Below, piece after piece: positions 22,447 through 31,698 of a stretch of DNA of 64,000 bases. The DNA lies in the NCBI RefSeq assembly GCF_039537505.1, contig NZ_BAABAQ010000002.1, positions 620,001-684,000 on the forward strand. The letters are read 5' to 3'. Position numbers and translations under genes: made by a program. Each line of letters begins with the position of its first letter. Positions within the stretch are counted from its first letter, which is position 1. The notes beneath the pieces are model-generated. The model made no database searches. It saw nothing but the letters and a program-made list of their open reading frames with translations, and was not told where the DNA came from. Origin of the DNA: Streptosporangium oxazolinicum. Lineage in GTDB: Bacteria; Actinomycetota; Actinomycetes; Streptosporangiales; Streptosporangiaceae.

Positions 22447-23391
22447 TCAGCGCACGCGGGCGAGGTCCGCCGCGCCCACCACACCCGCCGCCGCGCCGAG
22501 TTCGGCGCGGCGGATCTCGGCCAGCGGGCGGTGCCCCCGGCCGCTCAGATGGGTGTTGTAGAACTCGCGGGTCTCGTCGATCCACAGGTCGGCGGCACGC
22601 GAGACGCCGCCGCCGAGGATGAAGCAGCCCGGGTCGAGGACGGCGGCGAGGTCGGCCAGGCCCTGGCCGATCCAGCGGGCCATCGAGGAGAACGCGGCCA
22701 GCGCGGCCGGGTCGCCCTGCCTGGCGGCCTCGGTGACCTCCTGGCCCTCGATCTGGTCGGGCGTTCCCCCGGCGATCTCCAGGAGCTTGACGGCCCGGTC
22801 GGGCTCGGCTTCGGCGATCATCCTGGCCTCGCTGACCAGGGCGCTGCCGCTGGCGTACTGCTCCCAGCAGCCGAGGTTGCCGCACCCGCACAGACGCCCC
22901 TCGGGGACCGCCTGCATGTGGCCGAGTTCGGCGCCCATGCCCCAGCGGCCCCGGTAGAGGGAGCCGTCGAACACGATGCCGCCGCCGATGCCGGTGCCGA
23001 CGGTGACGCAGACCAGGTGGGTCTCGCCGCGACCGGCGCCGAACCTGGCCTCGCCCCACGCCATCGCGTTGGCGTCGTTCTCCACCACGACGGGAAGGCC
23101 GACCATCTCGGAGACCTTCTTCTGCAGCGGCTCCTCGCGCCAGGCGAGGTTGGGGGCGAAGCGGACAATGGACCTGGTCTCGTCGACGAACCCGGCCGCG
23201 CCGAGACCGACGGCCTCGATCTCCCGGCCCTTGGACAGCTCCAGGATCACGTCACCGATCGTGTGGGCGACCCGGTCCGGATTCTCCGCCGGGGTGGGCC
23301 GCAGAACATGCTCGATGATCTGGCCGTCCTCGTCGACGACTCCCGCCGCGACCTTCGTCCCGCCAATGTCCACACCGATGGTCAGCGCCAT
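22447..23391 (-). CDS. glkA: ROK-family glucokinase
   Basis: This 314-residue kinase phosphorylates glucose with ATP to give glucose-6-phosphate in the cytoplasm; in streptomycetes GlkA also takes part in carbon catabolite repression. It shows the phosphate-binding DIGGTKVAAGVVD, the catalytic region VVENDANAMAWGE, VTVGTGIGGGIV, the zinc-binding ROK motif CGCGNLGCWEQYASG and the ILGGGVS block. The ATG 23391 is preceded by GAGAGG about 13 nt upstream. It follows the DUF5304 gene by 26 bp, so the two are cotranscribed. Confidence 0.95.
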   Translation of the reverse strand: MALTIGVDIGGTKVAAGVVDEDGQIIEHVLRPTPAENPDRVAHTIGDVILELSKGREIEAVGLGAAGFVDETRSIVRFAPNLAWREEPLQKKVSEMVGLPVVVENDANAMAWGEARFGAGRGETHLVCVTVGTGIGGGIVFDGSLYRGRWGMGAELGHMQAVPEGRLCGCGNLGCWEQYASGSALVSEARMIAEAEPDRAVKLLEIAGGTPDQIEGQEVTEAARQGDPAALAAFSSMARWIGQGLADLAAVLDPGCFILGGGVSRAADLWIDETREFYNTHLSGRGHRPLAEIRRAELGAAAGVVGAADLARVR

Positions 23392-23417
23392 TGTCCGTTC
23401 ATCCTCTCCCCCTGGGC

Positions 23418-24506
23418 TCACCCCAGGTCGATGTGCTCCACAGGGGTGTCTCCTCGCTCGCGCTCCCGCTGCGCGGGCGCGGGCTTGCCGAGTCCGTCGA
23501 CGGCCGACTTGAAGGCGGCGAACAGCTCGGTGCCCGCCTGCATGAGGTGGTCGGTGACGGCACCGCCCGACTCACGCTGCGCGGCCATCGCGCGGCAGAC
23601 GGGGCAGGCCCGGCAGATGTACTCCTCATGCTCCGAGACCGCCTCCTCCCACACGTCCCGCTCTCTTCTTCCTCGCCCGCCAGCGGAGAACGCGCCGCCG
23701 AAACCGGTCATCGTGCCCTTGACCAGATTCTTGCGCAGCTCCCTGGTGGCTTTCCGCTGCAGGGTGTCGAAGAGCTTGAACGCCTCCTCGGCGGCGGTGC
23801 CCAGCGGGTCCTTGCCGCCCTGGGCGCGCTCGTCCCGGGCCCGTTCCCCGGCCTCGGCGGCCCTGTCGCGTCCCTCGGGCTCGGCGCGGTCGCCGGGCCG
23901 GGCCCACGGGGTCCATGCGGCCGCCCGCTCCTCGCGCCTGACCCGCTCGGCGCGCTCGAACCACTCGGCGCGCGCGTCGCGCCCGGCCCGCTCCGCATCC
24001 GGGGCCGACTCGGCAGGCGAGACCTGGGCGGGGTCCGGGGTGTGCCCGGCGCGAGGGGCCGGCTCGGCGGGCGCGGCCCCGGCCTCGACCACGGCCTCCA
24101 CCTCGACCACCTCCAGGCGCGCGACCTTCTCGACGCGCCCGGCCCGCGCGGGCTCCCCGGCGTCCTCCACCCGCTCCACCCGTACGACGGACTCGACGGA
24201 CTCGACGGACTCGACGGACTCGACGGACTCGACGGACTCGACGGACTTGGAGGCTCCGGTACGCCGGCCCTTCGGGGTTTTCCCGGCCGGCTCCGCGCTC
24301 CGGCCCTTCTGTGCCGTCTGTGCCGTCTGGGCGGTCTTCCCGGTGCGCCGACCCTTCTGGGCCTTACCGGCGTCCCCGGTGCTCTCGGCGCCCCCGGTGC
24401 TCTCGGCCTCGGGCGGCGGCGTCACGGCGTCGGCGGCGGCCTTCCGTGGCCTCCTCGGCGCGCGCGGCTTCGGGGTCTTCTCGGCGTCGTTCGTGTTATC
24501 GGTCAT
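23418..24506 (-). CDS. DUF5304-like protein with repeat-rich N-terminus
   Basis: This 362-residue protein has a low-complexity N-terminal half rich in Lys, Arg, Ala and Glu, with (SVE)n at about residues 87-107. A charged middle follows (ARAEWFERAERVRREERAAAW). The conserved C-terminal part has RKATRELRKNLVKG and the Cys motif ICRACPVCRAMAAQ, then GGAVTDHLMQAGTELFAAF. The CxxCxxC-like motif may bind metal. ATG 24506 has GGGAGGG 6 nt upstream and overlaps the ArsA gene end by 11 bp, so it belongs to the ArsA-DUF5304-glkA run. The role is unknown. Confidence 0.75.
   Translation of the reverse strand: MTDNTNDAEKTPKPRAPRRPRKAAADAVTPPPEAESTGGAESTGDAGKAQKGRRTGKTAQTAQTAQKGRSAEPAGKTPKGRRTGASKSVESVESVESVESVESVESVVRVERVEDAGEPARAGRVEKVARLEVVEVEAVVEAGAAPAEPAPRAGHTPDPAQVSPAESAPDAERAGRDARAEWFERAERVRREERAAAWTPWARPGDRAEPEGRDRAAEAGERARDERAQGGKDPLGTAAEEAFKLFDTLQRKATRELRKNLVKGTMTGFGGAFSAGGRGRRERDVWEEAVSEHEEYICRACPVCRAMAAQRESGGAVTDHLMQAGTELFAAFKSAVDGLGKPAPAQRERERGDTPVEHIDLG
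24186..24248. repeat. 9-bp tandem repeat coding (SVE)n
   Basis: GACGGACTC is repeated six times exactly (24186-24239) and a seventh time with a change (24240-24248), inside the DUF5304-like gene. The unit length keeps the frame, so copy number can vary without breaking the protein. Confidence 0.85.
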
Positions 24507-25668
24507 CAGGCCCTCCCGATTCGAACCGTACCCGGAGAAACCCATCTCGGAGCGCGGCGTCCCGCACCGGCCTGCGGGCCAGCGCGACGGGCAGGGCAAG
24601 GACACGCCGGTAGGAACCGGCGTTGACGATCAGCTCGTCACCCTTGCGCATCAGATCCACCTCGTCCTTGTCCGCGAGCGGCAGGGCCAGGATCAGCTCG
24701 CCGTCGGCGGTGATCCGCAGCGGCGGGTCGACGGAGGGCGGGGCGAAGGGGTCGTCCTCGCCGTACATGGCCTCGGCGACGGCGGCGAGGGCGTCGAGGC
24801 CGACGGGCTCGGCCTCCAGGTACGGCACGACGCGCACGGGCAGCGGCGCGAAGGACTCCTCGACCTCGGCCAGGTGCCGGGCCTGGGCCCGTACCCACTT
24901 CTGCCGCCAGGGGTCGGCGCCCTCGGAGGGGAAGACGCGGTTGGCGATCACCGAGTCCACCCGGTAGCCGTACAGGCTGAGGGAGGTGAGCGTGCGCCGG
25001 GCCTCGGCGAGCACGACGGCCTCGGGGGTGAGCACCAGCCGGACGCTCGCGCCGGGCCCGGTGAGCAGCTCGCGCACCTCCATCAGGCCCCGGTGGAGCC
25101 GCTCCCCCGCGCCGATCACGTGGTCTTCCGGCACGCTGACCTGCGCCAGGCGGCGGACCAGCGGGGAGAGGGTGCTCAGCAGCCGCCTGCCGATGGGCAG
25201 CAGCCGGTTCACGTGCCAGTCGAGGGCCTCGGGCAGGGCGAGCAGCCGGAGCGTCTCGGCGGTCGGGGCGCAGTCGATGACGATGACGTCCCACAGCCCG
25301 GTGCGCGCCTGCTCGCGCAGTTCGAGGAGGGCGATGATCTCCTCGGCGCCGGGCAGCACCGTGATCTCCTCGGCGGTCACCTCGTCGAGGCCGAGGTCGG
25401 CGAAGACGCCCCTGGCGTAGTCGCGCAGCTCGCCCCACTGGCGTTCCAGCGCCCGCTGGGTGTCGACCTGGTGGAGGGAGAGGCCGGGCGCGATCTCCGT
25501 GGGCTCCCCGCCCGCCCGCACGCCGAGGGCGTCGGCCAGCGAGTGGGCGGTGTCGGTGGAGACCACCAGGGTCTTGAGCCCGGACCGGGCGGCGAGTGTG
25601 GCCGTGGCGGCGGCGACGGTCGTCTTGCCGACGCCGCCCTTGCCGGTGAAGAGCAGGACCCTGCTCAC
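24496..25668 (-). CDS. ArsA/GET3-family ATPase
   Basis: This 390-residue P-loop ATPase has GKGGVGKTT (9-17), switch I STDTAHSLADAL, switch II IDCAPTAETLRLL, and ANRVFP. A C-terminal small domain (PLRITADGELILALPLADKDE) resembles the HSP20-like tail found on actinobacterial ArsA proteins. There are no arsenite-binding cysteines of the classic type, and no arsenic genes nearby, so arsenic resistance is unlikely. The synteny (SRPBCC, fadD, pimB) matches, from memory, Rv2184c. It overlaps the DUF5304 gene by 11 bp. Confidence 0.88.
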   Translation of the reverse strand: MSRVLLFTGKGGVGKTTVAAATATLAARSGLKTLVVSTDTAHSLADALGVRAGGEPTEIAPGLSLHQVDTQRALERQWGELRDYARGVFADLGLDEVTAEEITVLPGAEEIIALLELREQARTGLWDVIVIDCAPTAETLRLLALPEALDWHVNRLLPIGRRLLSTLSPLVRRLAQVSVPEDHVIGAGERLHRGLMEVRELLTGPGASVRLVLTPEAVVLAEARRTLTSLSLYGYRVDSVIANRVFPSEGADPWRQKWVRAQARHLAEVEESFAPLPVRVVPYLEAEPVGLDALAAVAEAMYGEDDPFAPPSVDPPLRITADGELILALPLADKDEVDLMRKGDELIVNAGSYRRVLALPVALARRPVRDAALRDGFLRVRFESGGPDDR

Positions 25669-25756
25669 ACCGCCTCCCGGCGGGACGGCTCCCGGCGGGA
25701 CGGCGCGGGGCCCCGCTCCGCGACCGCGCCGGGCCGCGCGCCCGGTCCTCCCACGC

Positions 25757-26194
25757 TCATGGGGCCTCGACGCGCTTCTTCAGCCCCTTCAGGGCGGTGT
25801 CGATGATGACCTTCTCCGCCTTTCGCTTGATCATGCCGATCATCGGGACCTTGAGGTCGACGGCGAGCTCGTACGTCACCTGGGTGCCGCCGCCCGCGTC
25901 GGCAAGACGATAGCTCCCGGTGAGCCCGGAGACCATCTTTCCCGCCTCGGCGATGCTCCAGTCGACGGACTCGTCGTCGTGCCAGGTGTAGCGGAGGGTG
26001 TACTCGTCGCTGATCACGCCCGCGTCGAGGACGAACCGGACCGTGGCGGGCCGGCCGTCCTCCCCCGTGGAGAGGACGCGCGCGGCCTTCACCTGACCGG
26101 CCCACTCCGGGTACGAGGGGAAGTCGGCGATGACCGTCATGATGGTCGACCGGTCCGCGCCGATCGTGATGCTGGAGGTGGTGCGATCAGCCAT
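25757..26194 (-). CDS. SRPBCC (polyketide cyclase/START-like) protein
   Basis: A 145-residue START-like protein: SSITIGADRSTIMTVIADFPSYPEWAGQVKAARVL at the start, beta strands with LRYTWHDDESVDWSI and TQVTYELAVDLKVPMIGMI, and the closing helix KVIIDTALKGLKKRVE. It probably binds a lipid-like ligand in a cavity. The start at MADRTT is chosen by family similarity because neither candidate start has a good ribosome site. It lies between the metallophosphoesterase and ArsA genes on the same strand, the order seen in other actinobacteria. Confidence 0.85.
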   Translation of the reverse strand: MADRTTSSITIGADRSTIMTVIADFPSYPEWAGQVKAARVLSTGEDGRPATVRFVLDAGVISDEYTLRYTWHDDESVDWSIAEAGKMVSGLTGSYRLADAGGGTQVTYELAVDLKVPMIGMIKRKAEKVIIDTALKGLKKRVEAP

Positions 26195-26327
26195 GGGGCA
26201 ACCGTACTGCTTCACGATCGTCCGCGTACGCCCAGGAGGCGCCGGGCGTGGCCGCCACGGCGACAGGAAGGTGACAGGAAGCGGTGGTACGAAGCGGACA
26301 CCTCGCGTGTCCGCCGCTTCGGTGCGG

Positions 26328-27095
26328 CTACCACTCCAGGACGTAGGGGGCGCCTCGGTTGCGGAAGTGCCCCACGTTGAGGCATTCGGTCCTGCCGACC
26401 CGGGTGCGGGCGGCGAGGGGCTGGTGCACGTGGCCGAACAGGGCGTAGCGCGGCTGGGTCCGCCTGATCGCCTCCAGGGTGGCCTCGCTGCCCCGCTCGA
26501 AGCGCCGGGCGACCACGTCGTAGAGCAGCTCGGGGATCGCGGGAGGGATGTGGCAGCAGAGCACGTCCACCTCGCCGACGGCCTCGACCTTGCGGGCGAA
26601 CTCCTCGTCGTCGATCTCGTACGGGGTCCGGTACTGGGTGCGCAGCCCGCCCCCGACGAAGCCGAACCGGAGACCGCCGATCTCCACGGTCTCGCCGTCG
26701 AGCACGTGGTGGCCCTCCCGGACGTACTCGGGCCAGTAGGCGGGCAGGTCCACGTTGCCGTAGGTGAGGTACGCGGGGGTCGGCATCGCGGCGAAGATCT
26801 CGCCGTACTGCCGCCGGACGGAGCGCTCGATGTGTTCGCGCGGGTCGCCCTCCAGCGAGGCCCACAGCCCGGAGGACATGGCCCGCGCCTCGTCGAACCG
26901 CTTGGCCGTCCGCAGCGCGATGAACTCCCCCGTCCGCTCGGCCCCGAAGAGCTCGGCGAAGATGCCCTGGGAGTGGTCGTCGTAGTCGACGAACAGGATC
27001 AGGTCCCCCAGACAGATCAGCGCGTCGGCGCCGTCCCCCGCGCGGGCCAGGGCGTCGGCTCTCCCGTGAACGTCGCTGACGACGTGAACCCGCAT
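26328..27095 (-). CDS. Metallophosphoesterase
   Basis: This 255-residue calcineurin-like phosphoesterase has the motifs in order: MRVHVVSDVHG (D-x-H, 2-11), ICLGDLILF (GD), LTYGNVDLP (GNxD in place of GNHD), CCHIPP (His) and ALFGHVHQPL (GHxH). It hydrolyses phosphomonoesters or diesters using two metals; the substrate is unknown. The start MRVHVV is preferred because AGG lies 9 nt upstream and the beta strand begins there; two earlier ATG codons in frame are possible. It heads the seven-gene leftward run that ends at the beta-propeller gene and is divergent from fadD. Confidence 0.88.
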   Translation of the reverse strand: MRVHVVSDVHGRADALARAGDGADALICLGDLILFVDYDDHSQGIFAELFGAERTGEFIALRTAKRFDEARAMSSGLWASLEGDPREHIERSVRRQYGEIFAAMPTPAYLTYGNVDLPAYWPEYVREGHHVLDGETVEIGGLRFGFVGGGLRTQYRTPYEIDDEEFARKVEAVGEVDVLCCHIPPAIPELLYDVVARRFERGSEATLEAIRRTQPRYALFGHVHQPLAARTRVGRTECLNVGHFRNRGAPYVLEW

Positions 27096-27315
27096 GTCCG
27101 ACATCCTAACCACCGGTGAATACCGTCATATGTGATGAACCTCGCGGGGCACGGGCGTGACGGGGAGGCGCCCGGCGCGGCCAACGGTCCGGCGCGACGG
27201 TACTTGCTACGGTGAAATCACTCTTGATAACGCCTGGGTGACGAATTTACCCATGCGTAACTTATCGCGATAACTTCCAGGCAGCCCATCGATCGTGCGT
27301 CTCCAGGAGTGACCC

Positions 27316-29109
27316 GTGCGCGAGTACAGCGTCCCCGTGCTGGTGGATGTCCCCGCCTCCGCCAACCTCACCGACACGGTGTTCCGGCGTGCGGAGGAGG
27401 AGCCCGACGTCGTCGCCCTGCGCCGCAAGGTCGGCGACGACTGGATCGCCGTCACCGCCCGTGAGTTCCGCGACCAGGTCGCCGGGGTGGCCAAGGGCCT
27501 GATCGCGGCGGGGGTGGAGCCCGGCGACCGGGTGGCCCTGATGTCGCGCACCCGCTACGAGTGGACCGTGATCGACTACGCGATCTGGTCCGCGGGGGCG
27601 GTCGGCGTGCCGATCTACGAGTCCTCCTCGTCCGACCAGGCCGCCTGGATCATCTCCGACAGCGGCGCGAAGGCCGTGTTCGTCGAGCTGGAGTCGCACG
27701 AGGAGACCGTCAGGGAGGACGCGTCCGGCCTGCCCGGCCTCAAGAACGTCTGGCGCATCGAGGGCGGCGCCCTGGACGAGCTCACCGCGCTCGGCGCCGA
27801 GGTCACCGACGGCACGCTCGCCGAACGCAGGACCGGGCGCGGCATCGCCGACCTGGCGACCATCGTCTACACCTCGGGCACCACCGGCAGGCCCAAGGGC
27901 TGCAGCCTGACCCACGACAATCTGCTGTTCACCGCCAGGAACGTCGCGAACGGCCCCCTGGAGCGCCTGTTCACCGTGGACGAGAGGGCGGTGCTGCTCT
28001 TCCTGCCGCTCGCGCACGTCTTCGCCCGCATGATCGAGGTCGTGCTGGTCGAGACGGGCACGATCCTCGCGCACACCCCCAACATGAAGAACGTCGCCCC
28101 CGACCTCCAGGCCTTCAGGCCCACGTTCCTGCTGGGCGTGCCCCGCGTGTTCGAGAAGGTCTACAACGGCGCCGAGCAGAAGGCGACCGCCGAGGGCAAG
28201 GGGAAGATCTTCCACGCCGCGGCCGACACCGCCGTCGCCTGGAGCAGGGCCGAGTCGGCGGGTGGCGCGGGACTGGGTCTCAAGCTCAAGCACGCCCTGT
28301 TCGACAAGCTCGTCTACGGCAAGATCCGCGCCGCGACCGGAGGCAGGCTGACGACGGCGGTGTCCGGCGGTTCCGCCCTCGGGGAGCGGCTCGGCCACTT
28401 CTTCCGCGGCGTGGGCATCGAGACCCTGGAGGGCTGGGGACTCACCGAGACCTCCGCGCCGTCCGCGGTCAACATGCCCGGGGCCAACAAGATCGGCACC
28501 GTCGGCAAGCCGTTCCCCGGCGTCACCATCGGCATCGACGAGGACGGCGAGGTGCTCGTCAAGGGCCGCCACGTCTTCCAGGGGTACTGGAACAACGACG
28601 AGGCGACCGCCGAGGCGATCGACGCGGACGGCTGGTTCCACACCGGCGACATCGGCGAACTCGACAGGGACGGCTACCTGCGCATCACCGGGCGCAAGAA
28701 GGAGATCATCGTCACCGCCGCGGGCAAGAACGTCGCCCCGGCCCCGATGGAGGACCACATCCGCGCCCACCCGCTGATCAGCCAGGCGATGGTGGTCGGC
28801 GACGACAGGCCGTTCGTCGCGGCGCTCGTCACGCTCGACGTCGAGGCCCTGGAGCAGTGGAAGGCCGCCAACGGGAAGACGGGGGCGGACCTCGCCGCCC
28901 TCAGCTCCGATCCGGCCATCGTCGCCGAGGTGCAGAAGGCGGTGGACGGCGCCAACAGGTTCGTCTCCAAGGCGGAGCAGATCAAGAAGTTCACCATCCT
29001 CGACATCGACATCAGCGAGGAGAGCGGGCACCTCACCCCGACCCTGAAGATCAAGCGCAACATCGTGATGCGCGACTTCGCCAAGCAGGTCGAGTCCCTC
29101 TACGGCTGA
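27316..29109 (+). CDS. fadD: Long-chain fatty acid-CoA ligase (AMP-forming)
   Basis: This 597-residue enzyme activates fatty acids with ATP to acyl-AMP and then CoA. Visible motifs are the ATP/AMP loop TIVYTSGTTGRPKGC (about 184-198), FLPLAHVFAR, GWGLTETSAPS, DGWFHTGDIGEL and the A10 region ITGRKKEIIVTAAGKNVAP with the catalytic Lys region. It belongs to the longer LACS/FAA subtype with the LDGF-like gap region. GTG 27316 follows AGGAG by 7 nt. It is convergent with pimB; the pair matches fadD15-pimB' of M. tuberculosis. It likely supplies acyl-CoA for membrane lipids. Confidence 0.93.
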   Translation: MREYSVPVLVDVPASANLTDTVFRRAEEEPDVVALRRKVGDDWIAVTAREFRDQVAGVAKGLIAAGVEPGDRVALMSRTRYEWTVIDYAIWSAGAVGVPIYESSSSDQAAWIISDSGAKAVFVELESHEETVREDASGLPGLKNVWRIEGGALDELTALGAEVTDGTLAERRTGRGIADLATIVYTSGTTGRPKGCSLTHDNLLFTARNVANGPLERLFTVDERAVLLFLPLAHVFARMIEVVLVETGTILAHTPNMKNVAPDLQAFRPTFLLGVPRVFEKVYNGAEQKATAEGKGKIFHAAADTAVAWSRAESAGGAGLGLKLKHALFDKLVYGKIRAATGGRLTTAVSGGSALGERLGHFFRGVGIETLEGWGLTETSAPSAVNMPGANKIGTVGKPFPGVTIGIDEDGEVLVKGRHVFQGYWNNDEATAEAIDADGWFHTGDIGELDRDGYLRITGRKKEIIVTAAGKNVAPAPMEDHIRAHPLISQAMVVGDDRPFVAALVTLDVEALEQWKAANGKTGADLAALSSDPAIVAEVQKAVDGANRFVSKAEQIKKFTILDIDISEESGHLTPTLKIKRNIVMRDFAKQVESLYG

Positions 29110-29299
29110 GGGGTCTTCGCGGGCTCCGGGCGCGCCCGGGGCCCGCGGGTCTCGTTCGTCTCCGCGACGTACGGGGCCGGTGCCGTTTCCCGGCTCCGCC
29201 GGACGCGCCCGGGAGCCTTCGCGGGCTCCGGGTGTCTTCTTCCGGCGGACAAGCGACGGACAGGCGACGGACAGGGCCGGTCGTACGGCTGTCGTATTG

Positions 29300-30424
29300 C
29301 TAAGGGGTCTCCGCGGGCTCCAGAAGACGGGCGAAGCGGGAGGCGGCGAGGTCCCAGCTCCACTCCCGGGCCGCCCACTCCCGCCCGCGTTCCCCCATGG
29401 CACGCGCCCCGGCCGGGTCCTTGAGCAGGCCGACCAGGGCCGCCTCGACCTCGTCGGGGCGGGTGCCGTCGACGACCAGGCCGGTCTCCCCGCGCAGCAC
29501 GGCGTCGGGGGCGCCACCCGAGGAACCGGCCACCACGGGCAGGCCGCTGGCGGAGGCCTCCAGATAGACGATGCCGAGTCCCTCCACGTCGACGCCGCCC
29601 AGACGGGTGCGGCACGGCATGGCGAACACGTCGCCCGCGGCGAGGTGGCCGGGCAGCTCCGCCTCGGGCACGGGGCCGACGATCCTGACCGAACCGCCCA
29701 GCGGCCGGGCCAGCCGCTCCAGGGTCCTGCGGTAAGGGCCCCCGCCGACGATCAGGAGCACCGCGCCGGGCACGTCCCGGATCACGCCGGGCCAGACCCG
29801 CAGGAGCGTGTCCTGGCCCTTGCGCGGCACCAGCCTGGACAGGCAGACCACCACCGGCCGCTCTCCCAGGCCGAGTTCCGCGCGCACCCGCCCTCCCCCG
29901 GCCCCCGGGTGGAACACCCCGGTGTCGACGCCGGGCGCGAGCCGCACCAGCTTGTCCTCGGCTATCACCCGGGCCAGCCTCCGCCGGGTGTACTCCCCGA
30001 GGTAGGTGACCACGTCGGCGCTCGCCCCGATCCTGGCGAGCACCCGGCGGCCGATCGGGATCCCGGTCCAGCCCGCCTCATGGCCGTGGGTGACCATGAC
30101 GACGCGGCGGGCCCCGGCCTCGCGCATCCTGGGCGCGATCAGCCCGAGCGGCGCCGCCGCCCCGAAGACCACGGTGTCGCACCCGAACTCGGCGACCAGC
30201 CCGGCGGCCCGGCGGGCCACGGCGGGAGTGGGCAGCATCAGCGAGGTGGGGTGCCGCACGACGGGGTACGGCTGGCGCAGGTCGAAGGCCGCGCTGCCGG
30301 TCCACCGGGGGGCGTAGACGACGACGGAGCCGGGCGGGCGGCGGGCGATGAGACCGTACACGAACGACTGGATCCCCCCGGCGCGGGGCGGGAAGTCGTT
30401 CGTGACGACCAGCGTGCGGTTCAC
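29300..30424 (-). CDS. pimB: GT4 mannosyltransferase, PimB'-like
   Basis: This 374-residue GT-B glycosyltransferase has the N-terminal NDFPPRAGGIQSFVYGL loop, VTHGHEAGW, VVCLSRLVPRKGQDTLL, LLIVGGGPYRRTLE, and the nucleotide-sugar Ex7E block EGLGIVYLEASASGLPVV (about 284-301). These, and the position beside fadD and ahead of NlpC and qcr genes, match PimB' (Rv2188c), which adds the second mannose to phosphatidylinositol mannoside from GDP-mannose at the inner face. A related glycolipid acceptor is possible. GTG 30424 overlaps the M48 gene stop as GTGA, so it is the last gene of a coupled operon. Confidence 0.87.
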   Translation of the reverse strand: MNRTLVVTNDFPPRAGGIQSFVYGLIARRPPGSVVVYAPRWTGSAAFDLRQPYPVVRHPTSLMLPTPAVARRAAGLVAEFGCDTVVFGAAAPLGLIAPRMREAGARRVVMVTHGHEAGWTGIPIGRRVLARIGASADVVTYLGEYTRRRLARVIAEDKLVRLAPGVDTGVFHPGAGGGRVRAELGLGERPVVVCLSRLVPRKGQDTLLRVWPGVIRDVPGAVLLIVGGGPYRRTLERLARPLGGSVRIVGPVPEAELPGHLAAGDVFAMPCRTRLGGVDVEGLGIVYLEASASGLPVVAGSSGGAPDAVLRGETGLVVDGTRPDEVEAALVGLLKDPAGARAMGERGREWAAREWSWDLAASRFARLLEPAETP

Positions 30425-31698
30425 GGTTCCGGGAGGCCGTTCAGCCTGGCCCAGGAGCGCGCCAGGGCGATGCGCTGCGGTGCCGTGGGATGCGATGCAT
30501 AAAGTACATACTCAATGAAATCAGGCGATAAATCCGAAATATTAGTAACTGACAGCCGCTTCTGCATCGCCACGAACGTCGCCGGGTCCCTGGTCAGGTT
30601 CAGCGCGTGCACGTCCGCGCGGGCCTCGATATGCCTGCTCACCAGGTTCTGAGCCGGCCCCGACAGGACCGTGGCCAGGCTCAGCACCCCCATCACCAGT
30701 CCCACCGCCCCCGGGTCGCCGAGCGAGGCGACCCCCGCCCGGCGCCGCACACCCCCCGCCGAGGTCACCACGTAGAGCAGGCACGCCCCGAACGCCGCGC
30801 CCAGGCCGCCGACGAGCGTGCCCCACAGCACGTCGTCCGCCTTGGCGTGGCCCAGCTCGTGCGCGACCACCAGCTCGACCTCGTCGGCGGGCGCGCGGAG
30901 CAACGTGTCGTAGACCACGATCCTGCGGGTCGCGCCGAATCCGGAGACGTACGCGTTGAGCGCGGTGGTCCGCCGGGAGGCGTCGGCGACGAGCACGTTC
31001 TCCACCGGCACACCGTCCCTGGCGGCCATGGCGAGCAGGTCGTCGCGGAGCCGACCGGCCTCCAGCGGCCTGAAGTCGTTGAAGACCGGCTCGATGAGCA
31101 CCGGGTAGGCGAAGGAGGCGGCCACGGTCAGGGCGAACGCCCCGGCCGCCGCGGGGATCCACCAGCGCCGGAAGCGCCGTGCCAGGCCGATCACCGCCAC
31201 CACCATGATCGCGGTCAGCCCGGCGCCGATACCGGTGCTCTTGGCCCGGTCGGCCGACCACGCCGGCCAGGTCTGGGTGGACAGCCCGAAGTCGCGCAGG
31301 TAGCTCTCCGACCACATCCCCAGGGGCCAGCGCAGCATCGCCACGGCCACCGACAGCACCAGCACGCCGAGCAGCGCCCGCAGCCACCACGGCCCCGGCA
31401 GCCGACCGGCGAGCCGTGCGCCCAGCGGGGTGGCCACCAGCACCCCCGCCACGACCAGCGTCAGGCCGAGCGACAGGTAGCCGGGGCGGCTGACCAGCGC
31501 GTCGAACGTCTCGGCCCTCGCGATCTGCTCGGGGGTGAAGTCGCGGGCCGGGTCGGGGGCGACGGCCGGAGCCCCCTCGGACAGCGTCCTCCAGGGCGTG
31601 GTGAGCGCCACGACCGCCAGCGTGGCCACCCCCAGACCGGCCAGCGCCCACCCCGCCGGCCGCACGCCCGAGGGCGCGTCCGTCGTGCTCAGCGTCAC
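30421..31698 (-). CDS. M48-family (Ste24-type) membrane metalloprotease
   Basis: This 425-residue protein has about five hydrophobic helices in the first 220 residues, then LVVAHELGHAKADD with the zinc HExxH motif (about 280-284) and a downstream glutamate in EARADVHALNL. The shape matches CAAX-prenyl-protease-1-like M48A peptidases. The substrate is unknown. A patch near the C-terminus (about 30480-30560) is AT-rich and contains a TTA leucine codon at 30529-30531. Start GTG 31698 overlaps the previous stop by 4 nt; its own stop overlaps pimB. Confidence 0.88.
   Translation of the reverse strand: MTLSTTDAPSGVRPAGWALAGLGVATLAVVALTTPWRTLSEGAPAVAPDPARDFTPEQIARAETFDALVSRPGYLSLGLTLVVAGVLVATPLGARLAGRLPGPWWLRALLGVLVLSVAVAMLRWPLGMWSESYLRDFGLSTQTWPAWSADRAKSTGIGAGLTAIMVVAVIGLARRFRRWWIPAAAGAFALTVAASFAYPVLIEPVFNDFRPLEAGRLRDDLLAMAARDGVPVENVLVADASRRTTALNAYVSGFGATRRIVVYDTLLRAPADEVELVVAHELGHAKADDVLWGTLVGGLGAAFGACLLYVVTSAGGVRRRAGVASLGDPGAVGLVMGVLSLATVLSGPAQNLVSRHIEARADVHALNLTRDPATFVAMQKRLSVTNISDLSPDFIEYVLYASHPTAPQRIALARSWARLNGLPEP

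Noticed and set aside
24496..25668. Arsenic-resistance ATPase
   Set aside because: No arsenite-binding Cys, ArsB, ArsC or ArsR nearby; the context is the conserved actinobacterial ArsA/GET3-like gene.
22531..25806. Very long open frame on the plus strand across glkA and arsA
   Set aside because: It is opposite glucokinase, DUF5304 and ArsA genes with clear motifs, so it is a GC artefact.
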